Assembly (NCBI GenBank): GCA_903873295.1 | Contig: CAIQNV010000007.1 | Coordinates: 1-35,144 of the forward strand | Reading direction: 5' to 3' | DNA from: an uncultured Elusimicrobia bacterium | Lineage (GTDB): Bacteria > Elusimicrobiota > Elusimicrobia > Elusimicrobiales > UBA9959 | DNA: 35,144 nt | In this document: piece by piece, positions 15,004-23,598 of the stretch | How positions within the stretch are numbered: position 1 is the stretch's first letter | How the letters are laid out: each line of letters starts with the position of its first letter | The notes under the pieces: model-generated | What the model was told of the DNA's origin: nothing | What the model saw: the letters and a program-made list of their open reading frames with translations, nothing else | The model's database searches: none | Made by a program: the position numbers and the translations under genes

Positions 15004-16791
15004 ATGAATAAATCTTTTTCAGCCGCGACCGCGCTCAATAACCTGGTCAAGAACCAGTTGGGCCGCCGGCTGCGCCCCTTCATCGATACGCGGGCGGTAA
15101 GAGCTCTCATCGTCGGCTACCAGCGCTGGCTTCAGCCGGCCGTCCGCCGCGTGTATCCGCTCTTCGGCGTTACCGTGATGATCGGCCTCACCTATAAATG
15201 CCAGTGCCGCTGCGTGCATTGCGGCACCGTCCCCTATCGCGATCCGGAAAGGTCCGAGCTGAGCGAAGCGGAAGTCGTAGAGCTTATGAGTCAGGCCGGC
15301 GCCCTGGGCGCGGGGGGAGTTTCCTTTTTTGGCGGCGAGCCTCTGCTGGCGAAAGGACTTTTAGAAATGGTGAGGGCGGCCAAGTCGCTGGGGCTGCTGG
15401 CGACTTTGGACACCAACGGCCTTCTGTTGGACCGGGACCTGGCCCGCAGCCTGGCGGAGGCCGGACTGGACCGCATCGGCGTGAGTCTGGACAGCGCCGA
15501 CGAGGCCGAGCATGACCGCCTCCGTCAGACGCCGGGGGTTTACCGCGCCGCTCTGAACGCCATCGGGTTTTGCCGGGACGCCGGGATAGACGTGTTCCTT
15601 TCCACCTACGCCACGGGCGAGAGCCTGCGCGACGGCGGCCTCGACCGCATTATCGCCATCGCCCGCTCGCTCGGGGTGAGGACAAGGGTCCTTTCGCCCC
15701 TGCGCGCGGGCAAGTGGCTCAAGCGGGACGACGTCGGCCTGAGCCCCGGCGAGGTCGCCCTGCTGCGCTCGCGCCTGTCCGGCGAGGTTTACTGGGAATC
15801 CGTTTTTTTAACCTCGCCCGAGCGCCCTTTTATGTGCAGCTGCGCCTCGCGCACGCATTTTTACGTGTCGCCGTACGGCGACGTGCAGCCCTGCTGTTAT
15901 ATGCCGCTTTCTTTCGGGAACGTGCGTGAGGAGCCCATGAAGCGCATCGTGAAGCGGATGTGGGGCTCGGCCATGTTCGCCTCCCTCGATTCCAGCGTCG
16001 ATTGCCCGATGAATTCGCCGCGCTTCCGCGAGGTTTTCGGCCCCGTTCTTTCCAGGCCCGGCCCCGGCCCCCATCCGGCGGAGCTCGCGTCCTCTCCCAA
16101 CGATCCCCGGGAATGGGACGAGTGGGCCGGAGAGTATGCCCGGGACGTGGATTGGCTGGAAGAGATCCATAACAGGGACCTGGCGGCGCTGCTGCCTTCC
16201 GAAGGTAAAAAAGTGCTGGACGCCGGCTGCGGGACGGGGCGCAGGTCGCGCGCTCTCTTCGGCCGGGCGGCCCGGCTTACGGCGGTGGATTCTTCCAAAG
16301 GCATGGTCAAAGCGGCCAAAGAAGCGCTCGCCCTTCTGCCGCAGGCCGAAGTGCTGGAGCTCGATATAGAGCAAGGCGGACTTCCCCGGGGCGAATTCGA
16401 CGCGGTTCTCGCGGTGTCGGTGCTGCACCATATCCGGAACGCGGAGGCGGCGGTCCGGAACCTCGTAGACAGCATGGCGCCGGGCGGCACGCTGGTGATA
16501 ATAGACGCCGTCGCCGGCCAACCCGGGCCTGCGGCGCTCCGCTATTACCTGGAGCTGCTTTTCCGGCACAGCCCGCTGCGCCTCTTCCGGGCTTTCCTGG
16601 ACGCCTTCTTTTCAGACACGCGGGTCGCGCGCCATAAGAGGCGCGAGGTCCCTCTCACTTTCGAGGAGTTCCGCCGCCGCTACGCGCCGCTGCTGCCCGG
16701 CGCGGCCGCCGAAGTCCGCCACGGCATCTTCGCCTACCTCGTCTGGCGCAAGCCCGGCGGGGCGTCTCCCGGCGCGGCGCTAAAGAACTGA
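15004..16791 (+). CDS. Radical SAM (SPASM-like) - class I methyltransferase fusion (595 aa)
   Basis: Residues 1-350 form a SPASM-like radical SAM unit: a basic N-terminus, then TYKCQCRCVHCG (C66, C70, C73, extra C68), FFGGEPLL, DTNGLLLD and GVSLDSAD. The C-x18-C-x36-C tail includes SPYGDVQPCCYMP and FGNVREEP. After a short linker, residues about 370-590 form a class I SAM-dependent methyltransferase. Its motif I is VLDAGCGTG (from residue 404), with LTAVDSSKGM for the acidic ribose ligand and LAVSVLHHI, the pattern of UbiE/COQ5-like enzymes. One protein therefore uses SAM both for radical chemistry and for methyl transfer. The first half is closest to the stand-alone paralogs on the other strand. 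It probably belongs to the same operon as the adenylate-forming gene. Confidence 0.86.
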   Translation: MNKSFSAATALNNLVKNQLGRRLRPFIDTRAVRALIVGYQRWLQPAVRRVYPLFGVTVMIGLTYKCQCRCVHCGTVPYRDPERSELSEAEVVELMSQAGALGAGGVSFFGGEPLLAKGLLEMVRAAKSLGLLATLDTNGLLLDRDLARSLAEAGLDRIGVSLDSADEAEHDRLRQTPGVYRAALNAIGFCRDAGIDVFLSTYATGESLRDGGLDRIIAIARSLGVRTRVLSPLRAGKWLKRDDVGLSPGEVALLRSRLSGEVYWESVFLTSPERPFMCSCASRTHFYVSPYGDVQPCCYMPLSFGNVREEPMKRIVKRMWGSAMFASLDSSVDCPMNSPRFREVFGPVLSRPGPGPHPAELASSPNDPREWDEWAGEYARDVDWLEEIHNRDLAALLPSEGKKVLDAGCGTGRRSRALFGRAARLTAVDSSKGMVKAAKEALALLPQAEVLELDIEQGGLPRGEFDAVLAVSVLHHIRNAEAAVRNLVDSMAPGGTLVIIDAVAGQPGPAALRYYLELLFRHSPLRLFRAFLDAFFSDTRVARHKRREVPLTFEEFRRRYAPLLPGAAAEVRHGIFAYLVWRKPGGASPGAALKN

Positions 16792-16818
16792 AGTTTTCGG
16801 CTGCCGCAAGGAATCACC

Positions 16819-17517
16819 GTGACCAAAAGTAAACCAGAAAATACGATCCTCCGCCTGGCCTCTATATTTGCGACAGCCCTGGGGCCGTTCATTCTTCTGT
16901 CGGCTTACCTGCGTCCCGGGCAGGTCCCGCTTCTCCTTGCCGCGGCGGGCTATCTGTGTTTAGCCGGGGGCTTATGCGGCATATTTTACTGGCTGAAATA
17001 CCGGCGGAATGAAGAGCTTGTCAGGGCCGCTTTGGCGCTCGGCGGTTTCGCGGTCGCCGATCCCGGGCGGAACAAGCCCGACGGCAAGTACGACGTGAAA
17101 GGGGTAGTCAACGGCGTGGAAATGTGGCTGAACGGCATGGATTTCAGCTCAAAAGATAACGGGCCCTGCCTCGAACTGGAGATCCTCTGCAAAGTGGCCA
17201 ACAGGCTTAACGCGCGCCTGACGGTGTATCCCTCGGGATTTCTATACAAGCCGCTGTTCGCCTCGCTGCCTCCAAAAATAGAATATGTTCCGTATTGGGA
17301 CTGGTACGCTATCCATTCGGAACCCGCCGGGGCGGCGGAAAAACTTCTTTCCGGCGCCCGTCTCAACGGGATCAAAACGGTATTTCAGGATAAGTACGGC
17401 TTTAAACTTCTCGAACTGAAAGGCGACAGGCTCCGCTGTGTTTTTAAACACGCGCTCGGCCGCAAATATCTCAGGGAAACTACCGGCCAGGTGGCCATAC
17501 TGGCCGCTTCGATTTGA
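16819..17517 (+). CDS. Membrane-anchored protein of unknown function (232 aa)
   Basis: I do not recognise a family. Two N-terminal membrane segments (about 11-29 and 36-58, ending GIFYWLKYRRNEE) are followed by a soluble domain of about 170 residues, probably cytoplasmic by the positive-inside rule. The soluble part alternates hydrophobic strands with charged turns (VVNGVEMWLNGMDF, LELEILCKVANRLNARLTVYP) and ends AILAASI. GTG is the start, because AAGGA lies about 8 nt upstream. It begins 27 nt after the rSAM-methyltransferase gene, and its stop overlaps the possible TTG start of the next gene. It is therefore part of the rightward rSAM transcript. A role as scaffold or membrane partner is only a guess. 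Confidence 0.65.
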   Translation: MTKSKPENTILRLASIFATALGPFILLSAYLRPGQVPLLLAAAGYLCLAGGLCGIFYWLKYRRNEELVRAALALGGFAVADPGRNKPDGKYDVKGVVNGVEMWLNGMDFSSKDNGPCLELEILCKVANRLNARLTVYPSGFLYKPLFASLPPKIEYVPYWDWYAIHSEPAGAAEKLLSGARLNGIKTVFQDKYGFKLLELKGDRLRCVFKHALGRKYLRETTGQVAILAASI

Positions 17518-19253
17518 AAAGGCTGAACAAAGATCTACAGATGGACGAAAACCCGGATACTTTTTCTTTGAGCGGCAGGCTCTGGCTGGCCGCCGGCGTT
17601 CTGGCCGCGCTGGGCGCCATCGCCATGCCGGTCCTGAACCCGGACCTTTTCTGGCACCTCTCCGCCGGAAAATACATGAAAGAATTTCTCCGCCTGCCGT
17701 CGGCTGATTTTCTGTCCTGGACGGAGCGGGGGGCGCCCTGGGCCGATTTTGAATGGCTGGCGCAGGTTCTTTATTATGCCGTTTATTCGCTGGCCGGCAA
17801 AGCCGGTTTTTTCGCGCTGAAAATGGTCGTGCTCGCCGCCACTTTCCCGGTATTCTACGCGATCCTTTCTCTTAACGGCCTGAAGCGCGCCGCTTTTTTC
17901 GCGCTGCCCGTCTGGGCGCTGGCGCTCATGGCCAACTCGGACCTGCGCCCGGAAAATTTCAGCGTCCTCTTTTTCTCTCTCCTGCTTTGGCGGCTGGAAG
18001 CCGCGCGCCTCTCCGGGAAAATATGGCCGGCCTCGCCGGGAGCTTTTCTCCGGCTCGCGGCCTTTTTCGCGCTCTGGGCCAATCTCCACGCGGGCTTCGC
18101 CTACGGGCTGCTGCTGCTGGCGTTTTACGCCGCGGGGGGCCGGGCGGACCGGAAACTGTGGCCGTCCGTAGGGCGGGAGCCTGGCTGGGGCCCCGCGCTG
18201 GCCGTGCCGGCGGCGGTTGCCGGCTCGCTGCTGAACCCCTGGGGCTTCAAGCTGTATTCCATACTTCTCCAGCACGCGGTCCAGTCCGGCGCCATGACGC
18301 GCTACCTCGCCGAATGGGCGCCGCCCTCCTTCGCCAATCCCTGGCATTGGCCTTTCATGGCTTTCCTCCTGGTTTCTTTTTCACTCCTGCTGAAGCGGTT
18401 CCTCAAAGAGCGCTCTCTCCCGCTGGCGCAGCTGTTTACCCTGGGCTGGCTGGCTTTCGAAGCCTCGCGGCATACGAGGCATATAGTTTTCTTCTCGCTG
18501 GCGGCCGCCGTTTATTCTTTCGACTCCGCCTCGCGCCTGTGGAGCCCGGCGGCGCTGCGCCGCGGCGGGCGCTTTATCTTCGGCCTGGCGCTGGTTTATC
18601 TCTCCCTGCTGGTCTGGCCGCGCTATCTCGCTTTAAAGATGAATCTCGGCGAGGAGGCGGCCGGCGCCGCCGCCTATCTTAAAGCCAGCTCGCGCGAACT
18701 GGGCGGCCGGAAGCTCTACAATCCCTGGACCTGGGGCGGCTACCTGGGCTGGGCGCTGAACCCGGAGTATCTGGTTTTCACGGACGGCAGATACATCTTT
18801 CATAAATACCTCGAGCCCGTCAGCGCCGCCATGGCCGACCAGGACACCTGGGAAAAGTTCGCCGTCGAGCGCGGCTTTGAACTGGCGCTTTTTCGCCGCG
18901 ATTATCAGCTGCTGCCCTTTCAGCGGACCGGGCGGAAGGGAGGCGGGGCGACGGTCTTAAGGCCCTCCTATCTGCTGTTCATGCCCGAAGAAAAATGGGC
19001 GCTGGTATACTGGGACGCTTTTTCGGTCCTTTTCGCCCGCAGGGGAAGGCCGGTCCCGGCCGAATTCAAGATCGTACGCCCGGATGATTTTGAAAATGTG
19101 AAACTGGAGCTTTGTTCCGGCGCCCTTGCGCGGAAGGCCGCCGAGGCCGAGCTGGAGCTTTACCGGGGCGCCGCCGCCGGAGCCCCTTCAAGAAAGGAGG
19201 CGGACCGCTTCAGGACCTGGCTTGAAGGTTTCCCCGCCGCCTGTCCGCGGTGA
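17514..19253 (+). CDS. Polytopic membrane protein, GT-C glycosyltransferase-like (579 aa)
   Basis: About ten membrane segments fill residues 20-380, followed by a soluble C-terminal part. The start NPDLFWHLSAGKYMKE, then WTERGAPWADFEWLAQ, matches the acidic first-loop pattern of GT-C-fold membrane proteins that use lipid-linked sugars. The GGYLGW and LVFTDGRYIFHKY stretches after the last membrane segment recur in that group. Catalytic activity is not shown. The start could be TTG at 17514, overlapping the previous stop, or ATG at 17541 in the same frame; I cannot choose firmly because neither has a good ribosome site. As the last gene of the rightward run it may glycosylate or move a lipid-linked product of the rSAM island, which is inference. 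Confidence 0.65.
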   Translation: MKRLNKDLQMDENPDTFSLSGRLWLAAGVLAALGAIAMPVLNPDLFWHLSAGKYMKEFLRLPSADFLSWTERGAPWADFEWLAQVLYYAVYSLAGKAGFFALKMVVLAATFPVFYAILSLNGLKRAAFFALPVWALALMANSDLRPENFSVLFFSLLLWRLEAARLSGKIWPASPGAFLRLAAFFALWANLHAGFAYGLLLLAFYAAGGRADRKLWPSVGREPGWGPALAVPAAVAGSLLNPWGFKLYSILLQHAVQSGAMTRYLAEWAPPSFANPWHWPFMAFLLVSFSLLLKRFLKERSLPLAQLFTLGWLAFEASRHTRHIVFFSLAAAVYSFDSASRLWSPAALRRGGRFIFGLALVYLSLLVWPRYLALKMNLGEEAAGAAAYLKASSRELGGRKLYNPWTWGGYLGWALNPEYLVFTDGRYIFHKYLEPVSAAMADQDTWEKFAVERGFELALFRRDYQLLPFQRTGRKGGGATVLRPSYLLFMPEEKWALVYWDAFSVLFARRGRPVPAEFKIVRPDDFENVKLELCSGALARKAAEAELELYRGAAAGAPSRKEADRFRTWLEGFPAACPR

Positions 19254-19305
19254 ATAAGGGGAAGTCCGCCCGGAGAGCGCTAATTCACCGCTCCCCTTTA
19301 TATTG

Positions 19306-19311
19306 TAAAAT
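19306..19311 (+). promoter_or_regulatory. Candidate -10 box before the diguanylate cyclase pair
   Basis: TAAAAT lies 9 nt before the ATG at 19321, and no Shine-Dalgarno sequence is present. The 67-nt gap after the GT-C-like gene and this box suggest a new transcription unit with a very short leader. No -35 box was recognised. Confidence 0.35.
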
Positions 19312-19320
19312 CCTAACTAT

Positions 19321-20661
19321 ATGTTGAGGCCAAACGCTTTTGCCAAGGTTGCCGGCCCGTCCGCCATTTTGGCCGCGGTCGGCTGCACGTTTTGGCTGTG
19401 GCCCGCCCATTTCCTTTGGGTTTTTCCCGCGAGCGGGGCGCTTTTTATCTGGTTTTCCTGGTCGGGTGAAAAAGAAGTCAAATATATTTTTCTCTTCCTG
19501 GTCACCGCGGCGGGTTTTATCCTGCCCAAGCTTTCCGGCGGCGGTGAGTCCTTTCCCCTGATGGCCGGGGCCATAGCCGAAGTGCTCTGTCTGTGGCTGC
19601 TTTTTTTCGCTCTGTCCTATTTTGAAAGCTCGCGGCTGTCTCTCCGCGAGCGGCTCGCCGCCGAGGAAGCGGCCGCCAGGGTGAAGGTAAAAAATCTGGA
19701 GGACGAGCTGGCCCGCTACCGCCTGCACCTGGACAGCACGCTGGCGCGCATGAGGGATAAAGGGGCGCTTTCAGCCGCCATTCAGGATATGGGTTCCGCC
19801 TCTACCCCCGACGAGGTGAAAGGCCGGCTGGAGGCCCTGCTTAATAATTATTTCCCCGGGGCGCTGGTAGAGCTGCACTCGGGCGCGCCGCGCGACTTTG
19901 CCGATAAGTGGGTGGCCGAGCGCAAGATCCCCCTGCTGGTGCGCAATTCGCAAACGGACAGCCGCTTCGCCCGCGGCTTCTTCGGCCCCGGCGAGCGGTC
20001 TTTCATGGCCCTGCCGCTGCACCTGTTCGGCCGGCTGGTCGGGTTCGTGAGGGCTTCCGCCCCTGAGCCGGACCGCTTCAAGGCCGGGGACCTGCGCGGC
20101 GCCGAGCTGGCCTGCACGCTGGCGGGGGTCAGCATGGAGAATATCCATCTGTTCGAAAAAGTGAACGAGCTGGCCATAAAAGACGGCCTCACCGGCCTCT
20201 ATACCCACCGCGCTTTCCAGTCCAGGCTGGAGGAGGAGATACTGCGCTCCGCCCGGACCAAGGTGCCTTTTTCCGTGATAATGGCGGACATAGACCATTT
20301 TAAATCTTATAACGATACTTTCGGCCACCAGGCCGGAGACGCCGTGCTCAAGGCGGTGGCGGAGACCATCGCCGGCGGGGTGCGGGAAATAGATTTCGCG
20401 GCCCGCTACGGCGGCGAGGAGTTCGCGCTGGTCGTCACCGGCGCGGGCAGGGCCCAGGCCGCCGCCGCCGCTGAAAATATCCGCCGTTCGCTCGAGGCGC
20501 GCTCTTTTAATTTCGGGGGAAAACGCTCCGCCGTGACGGCAAGTTTCGGCGTGGCGGAATTCCCCGCCGAGGCCTCGGCCGCCGGCCAGCTGGTGCGCGC
20601 CGCGGACGAGCGTCTCTACCGCGCCAAGCAGGCCGGCCGCAACAGGGTGGTGTCCGCGTGA
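19321..20661 (+). CDS. Membrane GAF-GGDEF diguanylate cyclase with intact I-site (446 aa)
   Basis: Makes cyclic di-GMP from two GTP. About four membrane segments (residues 10-100) precede a charged coiled coil (about 105-145) and a GAF-like sensor domain (about 150-275). The GGDEF domain begins LAIKDGLTGLYTHRAF. It carries ADIDHFKSYNDTFGHQAGD for metal binding and the signature GGEEF (364-368), an active variant. R355-E-I-D358, exactly five residues before GGEEF, is the RxxD allosteric inhibitory site, so product feedback is expected. The stop overlaps the GTG start of the second cyclase (GTGA), so the two are translated together. No PilZ or EAL partner is in the window. Confidence 0.9.
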   Translation: MLRPNAFAKVAGPSAILAAVGCTFWLWPAHFLWVFPASGALFIWFSWSGEKEVKYIFLFLVTAAGFILPKLSGGGESFPLMAGAIAEVLCLWLLFFALSYFESSRLSLRERLAAEEAAARVKVKNLEDELARYRLHLDSTLARMRDKGALSAAIQDMGSASTPDEVKGRLEALLNNYFPGALVELHSGAPRDFADKWVAERKIPLLVRNSQTDSRFARGFFGPGERSFMALPLHLFGRLVGFVRASAPEPDRFKAGDLRGAELACTLAGVSMENIHLFEKVNELAIKDGLTGLYTHRAFQSRLEEEILRSARTKVPFSVIMADIDHFKSYNDTFGHQAGDAVLKAVAETIAGGVREIDFAARYGGEEFALVVTGAGRAQAAAAAENIRRSLEARSFNFGGKRSAVTASFGVAEFPAEASAAGQLVRAADERLYRAKQAGRNRVVSA

Positions 20662-21905
20662 ACAGGCCTGAATTCTGGACCGTCGCGGCCGCGGCTTCTC
20701 CGCTGCTTTCTTATTTCCTGGGACGCTTCAACCGCTGGGCCGGCCTGTCCGCCGGCGCGGCGCTTTTCGCCTTCGCCTCTTTCATGCTGGCCGGGGAGAT
20801 CGCGGCCGGCGCGCCGTATGTCGCGCTGGCGCTGTGGACAGGCGCGGCGCTGGCCCATTCCGTGAGCCTGAACGGCGGGGCGGGTTCCTCGCCCGACCGC
20901 TCCGGTCTTGAAAAAGCCCTCCGCCGCGCGGCGCGGCTGGAGGCGGAGCTTTCACTGATAAAAACCGAGGCCACGCTTAACGCCGCCGGAGAGAAAAAAT
21001 CACTGGCGGTGTATTCGGCCGTGAGGCTGCTCTCCGACACGGTAGAGCCGCAGTCGGCGGCCAAGCAGCTGGGCAGATACCTGTCCGATTATTTTGAGAC
21101 CGACGAGGCCGCCCTTTATATGGCCGGCAGCTCGCCCGGCGGCGGAGAGATGGAGCTTTTTGCCCAGGGCGCCAGGGGCGCGGCTCTGCCCGGCTACTCC
21201 GGCCTGCTGGCGCTGGCCGGCGGCTTTCCGGCGGAAGCGCTGGCGGTTTCCGGGTTGGTCCTGGCCCCGGTCTCGGCGGGCGGCGAAGCGCTGGGACTTA
21301 TAGCGCTTCGCGGCGGCACGCAGGGGGCGGAGTCGGCCGGCAGGTTCGCCGCGGAAATTTCATTCGCGCTTAAGCGCGTCATCCTGTTCCGGCAGGTCGA
21401 ATTGCTGTCGCTTACCGACGGTCTTACCGGGCTGTGGCGCCGCAGCGCCCTGGACGAGAAGATCCGCGAGGAGCTGCGCCGGGCGGCGGCCTTTAAAACC
21501 ACGCTGGGCTTTATGATAGCCGATATCGACCATTTCAAGCGCCTCAACGACGCCTACGGCCACCAGTTCGGCGACGCCGTGCTCAGGAGGGTGGCGCAGC
21601 TGCTGAAAGAGGGCGTCTATGAGACCGACTTCGTGGGGCGCTACGGCGGGGAGGAGTTCGGCATCGTGCTGCCGCGGGCGGATTCGGCGGGTCTGCTGCG
21701 CAAGGCGGAGACCATAAGGGCGCGCATCGAGGCCGAGAATTTTTCGCAGGGGCTCGAGAAGGTGCGCCTGACGGTGTCGATAGGCATAGCCCATTTTCCG
21801 CGCGACGGGCGCGCCCCCGGGGAGCTTGTGGGCCGGGCTGACGCCGCGCTTTACGCGGCCAAGGAAGGCGGGCGTAACAGAGTTGTCGACGCGGGGAATT
21901 TGTAG
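20658..21905 (+). CDS. Membrane GAF-GGDEF diguanylate cyclase lacking the I-site (415 aa)
   Basis: A second cyclase, clearly a paralog of the first. Two or three membrane segments (about 6-70) are followed by a coiled coil (about 84-110), a degenerate GAF-like domain (about 120-255) and a GGDEF domain. Active-site stretches are LTDGLTGLWRRSAL, ADIDHFKRLNDAYGHQFGD and GGEEF (330-334). The position that holds RxxD in the first cyclase reads Y321-E-T-D324 here, so the usual inhibitory site is missing and activity should not be limited by product in that way. The GTG start at 20658 is set by the GTGA overlap with the preceding stop. Rearranged or paired signalling with the first enzyme as a heterodimer is possible but not shown. 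Confidence 0.88.
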   Translation: MNRPEFWTVAAAASPLLSYFLGRFNRWAGLSAGAALFAFASFMLAGEIAAGAPYVALALWTGAALAHSVSLNGGAGSSPDRSGLEKALRRAARLEAELSLIKTEATLNAAGEKKSLAVYSAVRLLSDTVEPQSAAKQLGRYLSDYFETDEAALYMAGSSPGGGEMELFAQGARGAALPGYSGLLALAGGFPAEALAVSGLVLAPVSAGGEALGLIALRGGTQGAESAGRFAAEISFALKRVILFRQVELLSLTDGLTGLWRRSALDEKIREELRRAAAFKTTLGFMIADIDHFKRLNDAYGHQFGDAVLRRVAQLLKEGVYETDFVGRYGGEEFGIVLPRADSAGLLRKAETIRARIEAENFSQGLEKVRLTVSIGIAHFPRDGRAPGELVGRADAALYAAKEGGRNRVVDAGNL

Positions 21906-21964
21906 GAAGCCGTGAGTTTCAAAGTCTGGGCTTTTCGGCTCTCGGAAGGTTTTAAGGAGGACTA

Positions 21965-23014
21965 ATGGAAGAACAAAACAACAGCGGGGCGGTGAATCCC
22001 GAAGCGCAGTCAAAGCCGCCGGCGCAGCCGGTTCCGGCGGCGGCCCCGCGGGGCGCGGTCCCGTGGCTGAAGCTGATAGCGGGGTTATACGCCCTCTCGC
22101 TTATCGCGGCTTTCTTCGTAATTAATAAGGCCGATGCCGCACGCAGGAACAGGCCGAAAGATATGGATATTTCCAAACTGACCGGCCTCATCCAGTCAAA
22201 GAAGGACGCGGTGGCGGTGATACCGCTTTACGGCGTGATCTCGCAGGGCAGCTCGTCCCGCTCCTGGGAGAACGGCAGCCAGCAGATCGCCAAGCGCATA
22301 AAGACCCTGGCCGCCAAGAAGGAAGTGAAGGCGATAGTCCTGGACATAAACTCGCCCGGCGGCACCGTGGGCGCGGTGCAGGAGATCTATTCGGCCGTGC
22401 TTAAAGCCAGGGCCGAAACAAAGAAGCCTTTTATCGCCCGCTTCGGCGAGGTCTCCGCCAGCGGCGGCTACTATGTGGCCGCGGCCTGCGACCAGATCAT
22501 GGCCCACCCCGGCACCATAACCGGCTCCATAGGCGTGATCTTCAGCGTCAGCAACTTCGAGGGGCTGATGAAAAAAGTCGGCTACAGGAACGAGGCGATA
22601 AAATCCGGCAAGTTCAAGGATATCGGCTCGGCCACGCGCGAGATGACGCCCGAAGAGCGCAAGCTGCTGCAGGGGCTCATCGACGACTCTTACGAGCAGT
22701 TCGTAAAGGCGGTCTCCGACGGCAGAAAAATGTCGATAGACCAGGTTAAACTGCTGGCCGACGGCCGCATTTACAGCGGCAGGCAGGCTAAGGAAATAGG
22801 GCTGGTGGACAGTCTTGGCGACCTCCAGGACGCCATTGACCAGGCGGGCGAGCTGGCCAAGATCGGAAAGAACCCGCGCGTGCTCAGCGACTCCGACCCG
22901 TTCGAGAACCTGATGTCGCTGGTGGACAGCAAGCTGTCTCTCTTCGGGACAAAGTCCGTTGTCGAGGCTATCGATCTCGCGCCCAGCCTTGAATACCGCT
23001 GGTACGGGCGTTAA
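21965..23014 (+). CDS. sppA: Signal peptide peptidase SppA, short 36-kDa type
   Basis: A membrane-bound serine protease that degrades leftover signal peptides; Ser/Lys catalytic dyad. One membrane anchor (about 34-56, LKLIAGLYALSLIAAFFVIN) leaves the protease domain outside the cytoplasm. Motifs in order are VIPLYGVISQG, VLDINSPGGTVGAVQEIY, then EVSASGGYYVAAACD with S166 as nucleophile, ITGSIGVI, and IKSGKFKDIGS with K218 as general base. The 52-residue Ser-Lys spacing equals that of the Bacillus subtilis SppA dyad. At 349 residues it is the single-domain form, not the double-domain E. coli type. AAGGAGG lies just before the ATG. It opens a likely operon with the Yip1-like, NnrE, receiver and amylase genes. 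Confidence 0.93.
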   Translation: MEEQNNSGAVNPEAQSKPPAQPVPAAAPRGAVPWLKLIAGLYALSLIAAFFVINKADAARRNRPKDMDISKLTGLIQSKKDAVAVIPLYGVISQGSSSRSWENGSQQIAKRIKTLAAKKEVKAIVLDINSPGGTVGAVQEIYSAVLKARAETKKPFIARFGEVSASGGYYVAAACDQIMAHPGTITGSIGVIFSVSNFEGLMKKVGYRNEAIKSGKFKDIGSATREMTPEERKLLQGLIDDSYEQFVKAVSDGRKMSIDQVKLLADGRIYSGRQAKEIGLVDSLGDLQDAIDQAGELAKIGKNPRVLSDSDPFENLMSLVDSKLSLFGTKSVVEAIDLAPSLEYRWYGR

Positions 23015-23040
23015 CCTTTACCTGCCGTTTAGGAGGAGAA

Positions 23041-23586
23041 ATGAATCTTTTTGCCGCTTTGGAAACTCTAATAGACAGGCCGGAAACGCTGGCCGGAGAG
23101 GCGCGGCCGGAGGGTCTTGGCCGCACCGGCCTGCTGGGCTACTTCGCCGGCACGCTGGGACTGTTCGTCTGCCTGCGCATGTTCTCGGCCGTGCCGCCGG
23201 GAATTATGTCTTTCTCCGTAGTGCTTCTGCTGGTGCTGGCGGCTAACTTCTTTCTCGCCGCGTCGATGCACCTGTTCATGGACTTTACCGGGGTAAAGGG
23301 CAGCGCCGCCAGGCTTTTCCTGGCCTTCGGCTGCTCCGACTACTTCCTGGCGCTGCTGGTGCCGCTGGCCTTCTTCATAAAGCTGGAGGTCCTCAACGGC
23401 TTCTTCTGTTTCTGTCTTTGCTTCCTGGCCGTGATCTACACCCGGGTGCGGCTTGTGCTCAGGCTTTATCCGGTCTCGCTAAATAAGGCGCTCTTGTCGC
23501 TCTGGCTGCCTTACGCCGGGCTGTGCGCGGTATCTTTTGTCGCCTGCGTCTATTCCATAGCCTGGCTGGTCTGGCTGGTGATTTAA
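23041..23586 (+). CDS. Yip1-like small polytopic membrane protein (181 aa)
   Basis: A 181-residue membrane protein with about five hydrophobic segments (around 32-50, 57-78, 90-112, 116-136 and 150-180). It opens with MNLFAALETLIDRPETLAGE, the kind of short cytoplasmic lead seen in bacterial Yip1-domain proteins, and has the helical-bundle layout of that group. I see no catalytic motif. The assignment is by overall pattern rather than a diagnostic residue set. The GGAGGAG ribosome site lies close to the ATG, 26 nt after sppA, and nnrE follows 12 nt after its stop, so it is cotranscribed. The function is unknown. Confidence 0.7.
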   Translation: MNLFAALETLIDRPETLAGEARPEGLGRTGLLGYFAGTLGLFVCLRMFSAVPPGIMSFSVVLLLVLAANFFLAASMHLFMDFTGVKGSAARLFLAFGCSDYFLALLVPLAFFIKLEVLNGFFCFCLCFLAVIYTRVRLVLRLYPVSLNKALLSLWLPYAGLCAVSFVACVYSIAWLVWLVI

Positions 23587-23598
23587 GGATAGAAGGTC

